Positions 34,325 to 45,607 are shown, counted from the first letter of the stretch. The stretch: 64,000 nucleotides of DNA from Pectinophora gossypiella (GCF_024362695.1 NC_065417.1:4953001-5017000), one strand, 5' to 3'. Made by a program: numbers and translations. Notes: generated from the letters alone by a model not told the origin.

Positions 34325-34470
34325 TACGGTCACGAGCATCAATATGCATACACTTTGGTACCATGTCACATGATGTTTTATGACAAATTGCACTGTCAGT
34401 CTCACTAAATGTCAAATATGTTAGTGCGACACAGTCCTAAAGTGGATACATTATATTGCTCATGACTGTA
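34325..34470 (-). mobile_element. MITE family 5 between the two cassette exons
   Basis: TACGGTCACGAGCATCAATA to GCTCATGACTGTA. Confidence 0.8.
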
Positions 34471-34838
34471 CAGATTTCAACGAAAATTACTGAAATACAT
34501 TTAATTTGGTAGAGTCTCAAATTAACATGGTTTTATTTACAGCCATATTTTTGTAGGAAAGTATCTCTACGAGTCCCAATTTAAGTTAAAAGGGTCTCGA
34601 GGTAAGTTTTTCACGTAAAATAGAATCTGTAAGTGAGTTATCAGCATTCTAAAGCCAAACTTATTACAGTTGCACATCTCGTACTTTGGTCGCACTTCCC
34701 AGTAAGGTTTCGTTAAGCACGTAAGCAAACCTGTCCATAGGTTTCTAACTTTCTATCCACCATTTCCAAATGGATTTAAGTTTGTCAGCTATACGAATTG
34801 CTTCGACTTCTTTGGTGTAAGTCGGAGGTATATTGTAC

Positions 34839-34955
34839 CTTCGTTGTCTTCCATTGTCCTTTTGCCAAAATCTCTGGCAACACCGACTGAGGGACTTTTA
34901 AATGTTGGCGTGCCTCGATGGGACCGCTCAGATGACGTTTGATGATTTACATCGC
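34839..34955 (-). CDS. AT: Allatotropin precursor, cassette exon with ATL peptide GTPTFKSPSVGVARDF
   Basis: Alternatively used coding exon of 117 nt, phase 1 at both ends. The acceptor is TTATAAAG|GC and the donor GAAG|GTACAA. It encodes 38 full codons. The peptide GTPTFKSPSVGVARDF follows SHR and is followed by GKR, so an amidated ARDF-NH2 peptide is predicted. From memory it closely resembles the allatotropin-like peptide TPTFKSPTVGIARDF of Manduca; the upstream DVNHQ stretch also resembles that precursor, which decided the acceptor. A second in-phase acceptor (ATCGAG|GC, exon start 34913) would shorten the exon but keep the peptide. Joined to exon 1 it makes an Arg codon (C+GC). Confidence 0.9.
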
Positions 34956-35019
34956 CTTTATAAATAACACTGATTAACATTCTTACCTTAAAACCTGTCC
35001 ATAATGTATAATAAAGATA

Positions 35020-35320
35020 TAACATAAGCTCACAACTATGTAGTTGGGGTAGTCAGACGTAAATCCATCGCAAGATGAACTAAGTGCCCACACCTCACCG
35101 AGCTTTCTGTTAGGCTAACGTGATGGTGAGCCGTATCGCCGTCTATAATGGTCGAGCCAACTATCTTAGTGACAGATAAATTAATAACTCATTGGTGCAA
35201 GTCCGGTACCAGAGTTCGATCCGGCGCACAGACATGTACGTACACCATTACTTCTAGTACTATGTGATGCGATTAATTCCGACCATTAGTATGACTTATT
35301 AAAATTCATAGTCATAAACA
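35020..35320 (-). repeat. SINE family 4 copy upstream of the ATL exon
   Basis: Covers CATAAGCTCACAACTATG through CGATCCGGCGCAC and a further block GACCATTAGTATGACTTATT shared with 356-695. Confidence 0.7.
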
Positions 35321-35619
35321 TATGAGTAAGTACACAAATACAATTTTATACCTTATCAAGAGATGGATGGATCTTCGAACACCGGCGATCAATAAAGATT
35401 ACCGTGAACTCAAAAAATATCCTAAGTAAAATATTTTGTCTTTTCGCAAATATCCATTTAGAACTTAGCGACATAGATAAGCTTTCACCTGTGCTTGAAG
35501 AACCACCCAGATATATTACTTATTGTATAAAGCAGTCTGTTCACGTGACCAGACAGAATAATTTTACACATAACGCTTAAATTATTTCTATACTGTGTTG
35601 TTAGGAAAATGACTACCCA

Positions 35620-35785
35620 CATCAATCCAATGGGGTATGAAGCATACTCCTCCATGCTGATTTGGAAGTACATATTTAGTAAATCAGACATACAAATTCA
35701 GAGCAGGTAAAGTGAGACACTGCCTTATTTTTTCCCTAAAAAAGAAGCATGGAAAATGCGTGGCTCTTAAATTGATGATGATGAA
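35620..35785. repeat. SINE 2 scrap and family A 3' end
   Basis: 35625-35675 weakly matches SINE 2; 35720-35785 ends GCGTGGCTCTTAAATTGATG. Confidence 0.45.
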
Positions 35786-36105
35786 AGTGAGACAAGCGTG
35801 GTAGGACACGTTATATTATATGTTCGAATTGCAAAAAAAATCGCGTTCGAATGCCCCGCACTCCCAGCCCCGTGTTCATCAAGCTTAAATGTTACACATA
35901 TGGAAATCCACGTCAACCTATCACTTGCAGTGATATGGACTCATTACAATTATCCCCATAATTTAGCGCAGATATCTAAATTATGGCTGTCGATAAATGT
36001 CAATTGGAAACGCATGTTGTAGATTGTGCAAATTTCAGCGACTTTGGCGTGATTCATTCTATTCATTCAAGTTCTAAATTCAAAAAAGCAAATTGCATCG
36101 AGTGT

Positions 36106-36300
36106 ACTGGGTGTTAGTGACACCGTAACAAAACCTGAGGGGATGATTCAGACCATGATTCTGAGTTGATATCAAGTGCATTTTCCGAACTGGAAATTTT
36201 AGTCTTTTGTTAGAATTTTCCGCCACTCGATATCAACTCAGAATCATAGCCTGAATCATGTCTCAATGTTTACGTTACGATGTCACTAACACTCTGTGTA
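36106..36300 (+). mobile_element. MITE family 4 copy
   Basis: GGGTGTTAGTGACACCGTAA to ATGTCACTAACACTCTG; arms closely paired. Confidence 0.8.
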
Positions 36301-37199
36301 ATTAGAAAATTAAGCCGAATATCTGCCATGACCGGTCTTAACCTTATCCTTGAACTCATCCTGTCAATGCGAATTTTTCAATCTATATCCTCATTATGCT
36401 CTTACTTACTAGCACACGAGAGTCCAAAAAAAGCAAAACTATTATAACAAAATATTGTATAAAAGAACTAATAATCAACATGGCGGTTGTTAGTGACGCG
36501 GGTTGAAATAATATTTCATAACAAGGGTGTTTATCCAAAGTTTTAGTGATTTTAAAACTTTTTATGTGAAAAATACGCTGTGATTTAAGCGAAAACATAA
36601 GGTTGTTTGTTCAAATATTGCCATAGAATATTGATTGACAATTTGAACCATAAAGCAACCACGAAAGGACTAAGTACCTACAATACTTCGTTCAAATGCC
36701 GTCCTCATTTTACACATAAATGCACGGATCAAGTTATTGTCTGATACATTTTTCGGAGTTTTGGAAAGGTCTTTCAGGGGTGAAAACGAGAATTTTTGTT
36801 AGAGAACTGTCTGTCAACTTTCTGGGCAATTACCTTCGAAAGAAATTCGACTATGATGAATGTCGTATTAATCATTCTCTACTTGTTATGTTAAAGAGGA
36901 TACGTTTATTTATTTTTAAATGTCTTTATGTGTATCTCTTGTATCTCTAGAACTGTTTAAATAATTGAAAATCTTATATATTTACTTAGAATAAGTTTTA
37001 GTTTTCAATATTTGGTGATGGACTGACGTGTCATGATATATTATCATATGTTTACTAATAACATATTCGATTCAAGACTATTTTCTTATTTGCTTATGTG
37101 ACGTAGCGAACGTAGTAGATTCGGAGCGTAGCACGTAACGCCCGTTACGCCGAAACATTTTTTGACTTGAAATATGTTTTGATATGTTTTATAGAAAAC

Positions 37200-37290
37200 A
37201 TAACAACATAAGCTCACAACTATATTTTGAATTGGGCTGAGAGGCTATTTTGAGAGGGACATTCATCGCAAGATGAACTAAGACTTCACC
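37200..37290 (-). repeat. SINE family 4, 3' tail
   Basis: ACATAAGCTCACAACTATAT ... CATCGCAAGATGAACTAAG. Confidence 0.55.
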
Positions 37291-37614
37291 GAGTTACTTC
37301 ACTAATGATATTCATTGCCTGGTCCAAACTTGACTGGTAAAATTTCAACCGTATATCCTGAACGTACGGACAAAATTACTGAATTTCAAAGTGGTATAAA
37401 GTTAAAAGGCTATGTCTGTACCGGATAGGACTTCTCTCCGTCTGTGGGCACGTTATTCCACATTCATGAGTGAGACTTTTGAGCTAGTTACCGGACCGTG
37501 ATTGTTATAAGGTTGCCACACGGCATGTTGGCAACATCCAAAAACATTTTTTTTTCCTTTTTAGTGTTGTTTTCGTGTCGATTAAAAGCCGAACAACGTA
37601 ATTTATATTTTATC

Positions 37615-37904
37615 AGCCAAAAATGCTGCCCCGGCAATAGCGCGGGCGGAAGCGCTCATCAAGTCCTCCTGCAGGTTTCAGCGCACAGTGGACATGCGAT
37701 TAGGTGGGACATGGTCTGCGAAGCGTGAGTGTGGAGACACTCACACTGATGGTCTGCTTCATCTGTGAAACCCCACCTGCACAGCTTTTCTTTGCTCCGG
37801 CCGACTTGTGAACGGAGTCTGTTTAGACTTCCAAACATTTCTCGGGAGGTCGTGTCCAGGGGGGGGGGACTTTCTAAGAGCGGGACAAATAGAGAGCGCA
37901 GCAA
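37615..37904 (-). pseudogene. Non-LTR retrotransposon C-terminus (Cys/His-rich), frameshifted
   Basis: Minus-strand frame FGSLNRLRSQVGRSKEKLCR, then WGFTDEADHQCECLHT and SQTMSHLIACPLC. The LNRLR ... RWG ... C-x-C ... QTM-x-H-L ... CPLC pattern is the zinc-binding tail of several LINE proteins. A frame change after CRRT is needed to continue into EDLMSASARAIAGAAFLAD. Confidence 0.7.
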
Positions 37905-38039
37905 ACTCCTTGCCTGCCAATCATCGCGTCTGACTTGAGAGGCCTCACCTTTGACTGGACCAACGACTACGACTTTTTAATGTATAAAATTGCAATGCCT
38001 TTTCTCTCTTCTTCTACAATCGACTGCAATTAATAACGT

Positions 38040-38375
38040 GTAATTTTTGTGTGCCTGGGCGGGGGGAGGGGTGAAGTAAACCTAGCTGAAACGCTGGTGG
38101 GGAGCAGAGAGTTGCCGTTATGTATGTAGTAATATTCCTTATTCTATGGTATTACCGCGCAATTACAAGTGAGACAGAAGGTCCGCATGCGCTCTCCCTT
38201 TCTCCTTAGAGTCTTACAGGTTCCTAGTGCGATTTTTTTGAAGTAAGATGATTCGTGCTTCGGAAGGCACGTGCAATGTGTCCCGGCTACTATTTACGTA
38301 AGTTACTTCTACTACTATTTAAGTAAGTATGTAGTCAGTGCATGATGTACGTCAGGTTTGATGATGTCGGCAAGA
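38040..38375. repeat. Family F10 fragment and degenerate SINE 1
   Basis: 38045-38160 has GAGTTGCCGTTATGTA and TATTCCTTATTCTATGG. 38228-38375 has AGTAAGATGATTCGTGCTTC and GGAAGGCACG from the SINE 1 body. Confidence 0.5.
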
Positions 38376-38446
38376 CAATTTATTTTCCGCAATTTTTTTT
38401 TAAGATACTTAAGTAATTAGTGTCTAACTAGTAGATATACTACACG

Positions 38447-38695
38447 TCAAGGAGCAGCGTGGTGGAGTATGCTCCATATTATACCCTCTCAGGTAGATAG
38501 AATGGAGGCTTGTCAAGTACCCAGCAGTGTGAGATATAGGGTGTTAATCACATTGTAACGAACGGAAAAGACATGACAATTTTGTCTTTTTAAATTATTT
38601 TCAGTTCCATATTTTTGCGACGGAAAATTCCACTTGATATCAACTCAGAATCATCCCTCAAAGTTTTCTTTACGATGTCACTAACACCCTGTATA
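38447..38695 (+). mobile_element. SINE 2 tail followed by MITE family 4
   Basis: 38447-38535: GAGCAGCGTGGTGGAGTATG. 38536-38695: internally shortened MITE 4 ending CACTAACACCCTGTATA. Confidence 0.65.
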
Positions 38696-39052
38696 TAGCA
38701 TTCTATACCGTGAACACCCTGTTAGATGTATATATTAATCTTACATACTTGATATAGGTATGTAGGTACTTAGATAACATTAGAAACGTCCAGAATGTCC
38801 TATACACCTAAAAACAACCGTTTTTCACAAAAATGAGGTATTTATATTTATGTGCTTCTAAAAGTATGGACTTAAAAATTGCCCTCAGTTTTTTGTAATT
38901 ACACTGGGATTATGATTGACCTTTCAGTTATTAAAAGGGTAATAAATAATTTATTACAGTAATTCTCTTTTCCAACTCGAAAATGAGTTTTTAACAAACA
39001 CTCATACTTATATTTTCACCATATCATAAAAAAGCCACCTCTATGTTCCAAA

Positions 39053-39235
39053 ATCAAATTCAAAATTTCCTTTATTCAATAGGTAACATAGTTACACTTT
39101 GAATCGTCATTTGTTTATATAAGGAACGTCTCATCTGCCTAAAACTACTGCAGCTTTTCAAAACCCGTATACAGCCGGAGAAAAGAAGCTGCAAGAAAAA
39201 CCTCGACACAGGACACTACACGTTCTTTTTAAAAA
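39053..39235 (-). repeat. LINE 3' UTR repeat X
   Basis: Reverse complement of the 9595 and 63770 copies, with TTACACTTTGAATCGTCATT. Confidence 0.65.
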
Positions 39236-40111
39236 GAAAAAACAAAAAAATATATTACACAATTTAGTAATTTTGCTGCCTAATATTCGGTTCCAGACAG
39301 AAAATCCCGTGCAATCATACCTTCTAAATAATCCTTATAATGACCTTTTTACAAAGTTTCTGATTAAATTGTGCTAATCAGAGGTGTATCCATCGCAAGA
39401 TGAACGTAGGACGATCATTTAGTCGGCTTTTGTGTTTAAATTATTTAGTCATTGTTATTTAATAGACTTTTTAAATCTATATTTCAATACATACTATTTA
39501 CTCTATACTTCAAATCCAGTACAATGTTGGCCCACCCATCTCTTCAATTTCAATTTACTATTAAAATAATTCTTGTATTTTCGTGCTGTATTTTAAATGT
39601 CGGTATACGTAGATATATGCTTAGGTACTTTTCCCTATTTTGATACTAGGTATTCTAAAACTACAAAGTTTCTAATATACAATGCAGAAAATACTTATAA
39701 TTATGTTATATTTACAATTAACATTATGTATTCTGTCTACTTCTCAGTGATGCATGTATTAGTTATAAGTGGAGACTTCATTGGCTAATGTACAAACTAT
39801 TTGCATTTTTAAATTGTTATTTAAGCTGTTTGTTTCCCGATTTGAAATAAATAAATAAATAAATTTACAATATTTTTACAATTTACATTCGACTATACAA
39901 AATAACATCTAATATGCCATTTGCAAATTACATTCTACTTCATATTGAATATCCCAACAAACATTTTAGTTGAAAAGTTTATGATTTTGTAAAGAGTTTG
40001 GTCCAATCCATCTTTATAGAGCCTTGCTCTTTCAATCCAGCTTTTAGTATCACTTGTATGTAGCTGACGAAAAACTAAATATGTAAACAAATATTACAAG
40101 TTGATTCAAGT
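39236..40111. other. AT intron, unassigned
   Basis: Strongly AT-rich. A SINE 4 scrap (CATCGCAAGATGAACG) near 39390 and an (AATA)n run near 39845 are the only features seen. Confidence 0.4.
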
Positions 40112-40205
40112 TGAGCCATGTTAGGGGCCTTTGGCGGCTCAATAGTAACCCTGACACCAGGGTTGATGAGGCTAGTATTCCACCTCACAACCCACACGAT
40201 AAGGA
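40112..40205 (+). repeat. SINE family 1, 3' tail
   Basis: GAGCCATGTTAGGGGCCTTT, GGCGGCTCAATAGTAACCCT and CAACCCACACGATAAGGAG. Confidence 0.7.
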
Positions 40206-40785
40206 GAAGACAAGTTGATTTTAAGTAAGTATCTCAATACAGGTTTTACCACACAGTTTAGCATATGTTTTAGCGAAGTTATATCAAAATGTTTGACAAT
40301 AGGGTTCAATTTAGCTTTGCTGTCCACCGTTTATGCTATCGTTTTGTAGTAAAACTGATCACTAAAATGTTTCTTAGGATGTCCTCCTAATGCTTGTTGC
40401 ATACAGAGCTGGTAAAGACAGAGAAACGGCCGGAACGCGGGATGTTGTATGACATTTCAGACAAAGTACCCTGCTCCAGCCCGTTAGTCCCGGCTCTGTG
40501 TGAATCAAGCATAAACGTACTATTTTTGAAATATTTACATTTAAAATTCTTTCAATATTATTGCCATATGAAGAGTGAAAAATAAACAAGGTTTAAAATA
40601 TAGTCCGTGCCACCAAAGATGTCCAGCATCCGCGGCGCTACTGTCACAGATTCTGCATAGAATTGTTATGACTTGTCAATTAGTATTATTAAAATCCGTC
40701 GTCTTCTTTCGTGGCGCGGATTATTACTTTAAACCTAGTTCTTCTTAGACTTTGTTTTGTAATAACATTGTTTAAATATACTTAC

Positions 40786-40968
40786 GTTCGGTTCTAGTGG
40801 ACGGTTGGTCGCGCTTGCCGAAACCGCGCGCAGTCATCATCTCTACATTCTTGAATCCGCGCGTGGGCCGCTGCTGCTTGCGCACGAGTCGGCCGTCGGG
40901 CGCCGCGTCCGACAGGCACAGGCACGCTGCCGCCACCACTACCGCCAGTTGCATTGAGATGTTCATTG
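40786..40968 (-). CDS. AT: Allatotropin precursor, coding exon 1: signal peptide and mature allatotropin
   Basis: First coding exon of the allatotropin neuropeptide precursor. The ATG is at 40966. A strong acceptor (pyrimidine-rich tract, TTCCCAG) ends two bases before it, so a non-coding exon must lie upstream. Residues 1-21 form a signal peptide (hydrophobic core LAVVVAAACLCL) with likely cleavage before APDGR. Residues 37-49 read GFKNVEMMTARGF, identical to Manduca sexta allatotropin. They follow RPTR (monobasic cleavage) and precede GKR (amidation glycine plus dibasic site). The donor is GAAC|GTAAGT, phase 1. In the family the amidated peptide stimulates juvenile hormone synthesis in the corpora allata and acts on muscle and gut. 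The exon is much richer in G+C than its surroundings. Identity is close to certain; the exact transcript start is unknown. Confidence 0.97.
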
Positions 40969-41394
40969 CTGGGAACAATGGGAAAGAACCTTTTAGATAT
41001 AGACCTCCAATAGACAACCAATCCCTGTAAAAAAGTGTCCGCGGCGCATATTGTCACAAGCAACGGCGTGTAACGACACTGTTCAACCGATATTGCACTT
41101 TATTTGAACATCCATAACATCTACATTAGAAGGAACCCCAGAAGGGAACGGACTTATACTTCCTACATAATTTAAAATGTATCTTCAATACGGTTCGGGC
41201 GCTATTTTATAAAAACTCCTTGGCGAATGTGAGACACTTTTTTATAGTATGTCATTTTAGTAAGTACTTTACATTCATTCGTTCGAAGAACACGACCTCT
41301 GCGGCAGTGGTATCTATAATTGATAGTTACACCTTGACTTGCACCAAAGAGTTATTAATTTACCTTCAGTGCAGTTTTCAGTAACACAGTTGGC

Positions 41395-41510
41395 TCGACT
41401 ATTATAGACGGCTCTCATGTTGGTCTAACATAAAGCTCGGTTAGGTGAAGGTACGTAGTTCATCTTGCGATGGATGTACCTCTGACTACCCTGATTGGGA
41501 TATAGTACAC
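41395..41510 (+). repeat. SINE family 4, 3' part
   Basis: AGTTGGCTCGACTATTATAG ... TCATCTTGCGATGGATGTAC. Lies upstream of the AT coding exon. Confidence 0.65.
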
Positions 41511-41529
41511 AGCTTTCCTCCTGAGAGGA

Positions 41530-42115
41530 TTATATTTGAAAGAATGAATCGACCCTAGAGAGCCGATAGCGATAACCGTCGAATGAGGGAAATCGTCGAC
41601 CACGCCGCACAGTGGGCCGGATTTTGAAAAAAGGACCTTAGAGATTTCGAAGTTTTTACCGATGCCATTCGATAAAGATTATCAACACAATCAACATTAC
41701 TACTGAAGCTTTTTTGATTAAACGAAAACTCAGAAAGTTATAACGAAAAATGTGTTTTTTTACTATGGAGCGTCACCTATGTTTCGCTGATTCTCCAAGT
41801 AGGGCACAGATCCCGTCTTGTAATGACTTATACTCTATTTTGTGGGTGTTTTTCCATGACTTGGATAAAAAATCAGATAAAGACAAATGTCCAATTTTTA
41901 AAAATAAAGGTTTGAACTTTGGTACTTTTTTCCTTATTTTCTGGTAGTTTTATGTAATTACGGGTGTTGGGATAAACAATTAAATCAAATTATAGGAATA
42001 GTCCTTTTTTCAAAATCCGACCCACTGTGCGCCGTGAGGTGTATATTTTGTTGTCGCGAACTGATTGGCGGCCTCTATAGCTAGAGTAATCCAGTCATAA
42101 GAACCTTATATTACG
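41530..42115 (-). repeat. Retroposon R7 interrupted by a Transib-type MITE
   Basis: R7 sequence 41530-41607 (GATAGCGATAACC...GTCGACCACG) resumes at 42030 (TGTCGCGAACTGATTGGCGG). Confidence 0.7.
41608..42029. mobile_element. Transib-type MITE, 422 bp, with intact target duplication
   Basis: Termini begin CACAGTGGG(C/T)CGGATTTTG; inverted repeats of 29 bp with one mismatch. A CGCCG duplication is at 41603-41607 and 42030-42034. CACAGTG ends and 5-bp CGNCG-type duplications are hallmarks of Transib elements, relatives of RAG1. No transposase is encoded. Confidence 0.8.
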
Positions 42116-42372
42116 TCCTTCCACTAAACTACAAAAGGTGTCACTTTATTCGTTAGAAAGTATTTAAGTACATACTTCACCTTGCAGTTTGAAATTCACA
42201 CATTCCAGCAACTTTGCGTCAAAGTAGAGTTAATGGAGCTTGCTTTGTTTTATGAACTCTATACGAGCTAATGCAGTATAATACGCCCACTTGCAGATGT
42301 CCTTTAAGCAAGAGAAGCTAGGCTATTTATAGTGAAATATACGTTAAAGAGATAAAAACAGAAAATGAAACA

Positions 42373-42498
42373 TTAGTGTTTTTCAAATTATTTTCAGTTC
42401 TATAAGTTTGCGATGGAAAATTCCGCATGACTAACTCAGAACCATGGTTTGAGTCATCCCTTAATTTTTCGTGACGATGTCACTAACACCTTGTATAA
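42373..42498 (+). mobile_element. MITE family 4, right half
   Basis: Ends GATGTCACTAACACCTTGTA. Confidence 0.65.
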
Positions 42499-42881
42499 TA
42501 TGGAATACAGAATGTGTTCAGATTATTTACGCCCCAAGCATGTCGTAATATATTAATTATACAACAAAAATAACTAGACTTTGAGCACACTGTGACTCTA
42601 CAAATATAATGTGAAGAAAATACAAGTACAGTCGAGCCGATAATGCGATCTATCTCCGTATGGCGTGAGATTAAAGGGCTTAGGGCTTCATGCGAGCACG
42701 TATGCCTCGTCACCACTCAACACTTTGTTTATCGACTGCGAACTACATCGTCATTGTATTTATCTTGCGATTTATTATTCTGTAAACCCGATTACTGTGA
42801 GATGCCGATACGTATACGCAGTAAGAAGATCGAATCTTAAAAATGACAAACCGAATTAACTCATCTTTAATATAACAATGA

Positions 42882-43133
42882 TCATCATCAGCCCATTAAC
42901 GTCCCCACTGCTGGGGCACGGGCCTTCCCTATGGATGAATAGGGAGATCGGGCCGTAAACCATCACGCGGGCCCAGTGCGGATTGATGGTTATTAACGAC
43001 TGCTAATGAAGCACGGAGGAGCTCGAGATGAAAACATTTTTTTGCGGTCACCCATCCTATGACCGGCCTTTGCGAAAGTTGCTTAACTTCAACAATCGCA
43101 GACCGAGCGCGTTTACCGCTGCGCCACCAAGCT
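42882..43133 (-). repeat. SINE family 3 (tRNA/5S-like) copy
   Basis: Same layout as 9836-10137, with a small deletion in the CTTCGGAAGGCACG region. Confidence 0.8.
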
Positions 43134-43204
43134 TATCGTCAATACAACAATATTACGATAAGCTCGTATGTTATATTAAACGTTTCTTTATGTTAGTGAT
43201 ATCG

Positions 43205-43430
43205 TACAGTCATGAGTAATATCATGTCTTTAGAACCCTGTCGCACTACCATATTTGACATTTAATGAGACTTACTTAATTTGTCAAAAAAGTTAATGTG
43301 ACATGGTATCAAAGTGTACTTTAGTACTCAAGACCGTACTGAATACTGAGGGGGATGATTCAGACCGTGAGTCTGAGTTAGTATCACGTGGAATTTTCCG
43401 TAACCAAAGTATGGAACTAAAAATATTAAA
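43205..43430 (+). mobile_element. MITE family 5 followed by a MITE family 4 half
   Basis: 43205-43338 runs TACAGTCATGAG to AGACCGTA. 43339-43430 is one arm of MITE 4, joined directly. Confidence 0.7.
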
Positions 43431-43572
43431 AAAAAAAACACTAAAATGTGTGTAAACATGTACTGGTGTGACAACCTGGTGTGACCACGAGTCCGGAGGG
43501 ATGAATCCCTTTCCCGACGCCTGTATCCTCGAAGGGGTAGGCAGTGTATAAAACAACAAGTACATAAACAGC

Positions 43573-43955
43573 CTATACGTCCCACTGCTGGGCACAGGCC
43601 TCCCCTCAATTAACCATATTGTGGTTTAACGGTATCAGTGGTTTACCTAACTATGTAATACTTTAATGATATAAATAAATTAAAAAAAAACCGGAGTGGG
43701 TATGGAGCATACTCCACCACGCTGCTCCACTGCGGGTTGGTGGAGGTGTTTTTACGGCTAATAGCCGGGACCAACGGCTTAACGTGCCCTCCGAAACACG
43801 GAATCATCTTACTTTTTCGGACAGCATTTAAGCCTGAAAAGTCCTTACCAAACAAATGACAGTCTCACAAAGTGATTTCGACTATGTCCTCATCGGGAAT
43901 TGAACCCGGACCTCCAGATCGTGAGCCTAACCCTCTAACCACTAGACAACTGGAC
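43573..43955 (-). repeat. SINE family 2, interrupted copy
   Basis: The 3' part (CGTCCCACTGCTGGGCACAG) is separated from the body by an insert at about 43614-43688. Confidence 0.75.
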
Positions 43956-44332
43956 CACTGTTGAAAACAACAAGTATACAGAAAAAAATACAAACAAAAC
44001 AGAAAAAAGATAATCACATTATTTTTTTTACAAATCGTTAATACATGCTCGCTGAATTTTCAAAAGCCTTTTTACTTTTTACTTTGAGTAAAAATATTGA
44101 AGTGTAGCTAGTAGTTTTTAAAATGTTAGAAAAACGCCTCATAACGGCAAGGTAATAAATAGGTTCTTTTAATTTTATAAAGAAGCATTTTCATGTCGCG
44201 ACCAGAAATAGTCGTCTATGCAACCCTTATCAAAAATTTCGGGACTAGAAATTACTATTAACTAATAATTTAATTTTTAGGAGAAAATAACATAGTGTTT
44301 TTAAGGGATAATTTAGTTTATGGAACCATCAT
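43956..44332. other. Unassigned sequence
   Basis: AT-rich; nothing recognised. Confidence 0.4.
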
Positions 44333-44608
44333 AATCATCACCAGCCCATTAACGTCCCCACTGCTGGGGCACGGGCTTTCCCTATGGATGGATAGGGAGA
44401 TCGGGCCTTAAACCACCACTCGGGCCCAGTGCGGATTGGTGGTTATTAACGACTGCTAATGCAGCCGGGACCAACGGCTTAACGTGCCTTGCGAAGCACG
44501 GAGGAGCTTTAGATGAAAACTTTTTTGTTGTGTTTTTTTTTGTTTTTAAAGTTGCTTAACTTCAACAATCGCGGACCGAGCGCGTTTACCGCTGCGCCAC
44601 CGAGCTCC
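44333..44608 (-). repeat. SINE family 3 copy
   Basis: Retains the TGGCGCAGCGGTAAACGCGC head and GAAGTTAAGCAAC, but the GGATGGGTGACC block is replaced by a T-rich run. Confidence 0.75.
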
Positions 44609-44699
44609 TCAGTAGGGAATTATAAAACATAATTCCGGTCAGTACTATATTAACATGACATAAGCTAACCATACAATATAATCATTGGTGCTGTTTCCA

Positions 44700-44995
44700 A
44701 TAAACACCATCTAATTTTATTTTAAGTCATACTTGTAATTTTCTTATCCGCCAAAAAGAAAGGGACAGGCAATCGTCAGTCTCAATACACGTCAATTTTA
44801 GACAGAAATTAAAAAAAACCGTCCCAAAATTTTATATTGTTCAATAAACCCGATAGAATTAAGTTGACAGCACATGTCAAACGTGTTGTAATACCTATTT
44901 CATTCGCCCGTTGTCAATCATCCGTCCCTTTCCTTTTCGATGGATAAGAGAATGACAGGTGTAACTTAAAATAAAATTAGGAGGTGTCTGCACGA
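44700..44995. mobile_element. MITE family 6
   Basis: Left end CACCATCTAATTTTATTTTA and the right-end complement (AAAATAAAATTAGGAGGTGT) are inverted. Another full copy is at 51701-52026; ends occur at 3900 and 19552. Confidence 0.7.
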
Positions 44996-45079
44996 GTCGG
45001 GGACATTATGTGTATGTTTTGCATAAATTATAAAATACGTTGTTCGACTTGTCATCGACACGAAAGAAGAAGAAGCTCA

Positions 45080-45290
45080 TCATCATATCCCAATTGAGAT
45101 CATCCATCATAAAATGAACTGAGCACCAGGCCCGACCTAGCTCTCTGTAAGACCAACGTGATATGTGGTTAGCCGAATCACCGTCTATAATGCTCGAGCC
45201 AATAACTGGGTGAAAACTGCACTTGAGATTAACGAACAACTCATTAGTGCAAGTCCGGTACCGCAGTATGAAGCGGCGGCGCCTCCCGTC
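45080..45290 (-). repeat. SINE family 4, diverged copy
   Basis: ACCGTCTATAATGCTCGAGC and TTAGTGCAAGTCCGGTACCG. Confidence 0.6.
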
Positions 45291-45381
45291 ATTTTATATC
45301 TACTTAACTAAGAAAATATATCTACATAGTATTGGTTAGGTGACGCATCTCTATACTAAAGTGCCATAGGGTACATGTCGT

Positions 45382-45607
45382 CATTGAAAAGGCAAAATTA
45401 CGTAAGCGCCAAAATGGCATTTCAAGAAAAAGACGTTTCAATTATTTTATTCGTTTTTTATGATAACTTTTTACCCATTTATCCAATTTAGACGACATCA
45501 ACGTAAGTTTACGTTGTTTTTTATGTCTATGTCTAGCAATAGATATCATAAGATGGACTACTATTTTAGGATATTTTGGCGCTTATGTAATTTTGCCTTT
45601 CCAGTGA
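45382..45607. mobile_element. TIR element, about 226 bp
   Basis: AAGGCAAAATTACGTAAGCG and its mirror (CGCTTATGTAATTTTGCCTT) form about 33-bp inverted ends. Confidence 0.7.

Larger units (their letters stand above)
17490..40968 (-). other. AT: Allatotropin gene span visible in this window
   Basis: Five introns separate the six coding exons: about 5.8, 1.2, 4.8, 9.9 and 0.75 kb in transcript order. Donors are GTAAGT, GTACAA, GTAAAA, GTAAGA and GTATGC; all acceptors end in AG. The constitutive exon 1 and spacer donors are near consensus, whereas both cassette donors are weaker, which suits regulated inclusion. Predicted precursors are 133 aa (no cassette), 169 or 172 aa (one cassette) and 208 aa (both). 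The 5' UTR exon and promoter are not identified and may lie between 41 and 64 kb or beyond. Confidence 0.9.

Noticed and set aside
40794..41063. Overlapping frames of 77 and 89 codons across the allatotropin exon on both strands
   Set aside because: They are shadows of the GC-rich AT exon; only the minus frame with the signal peptide and GFKNVEMMTARGF is real.
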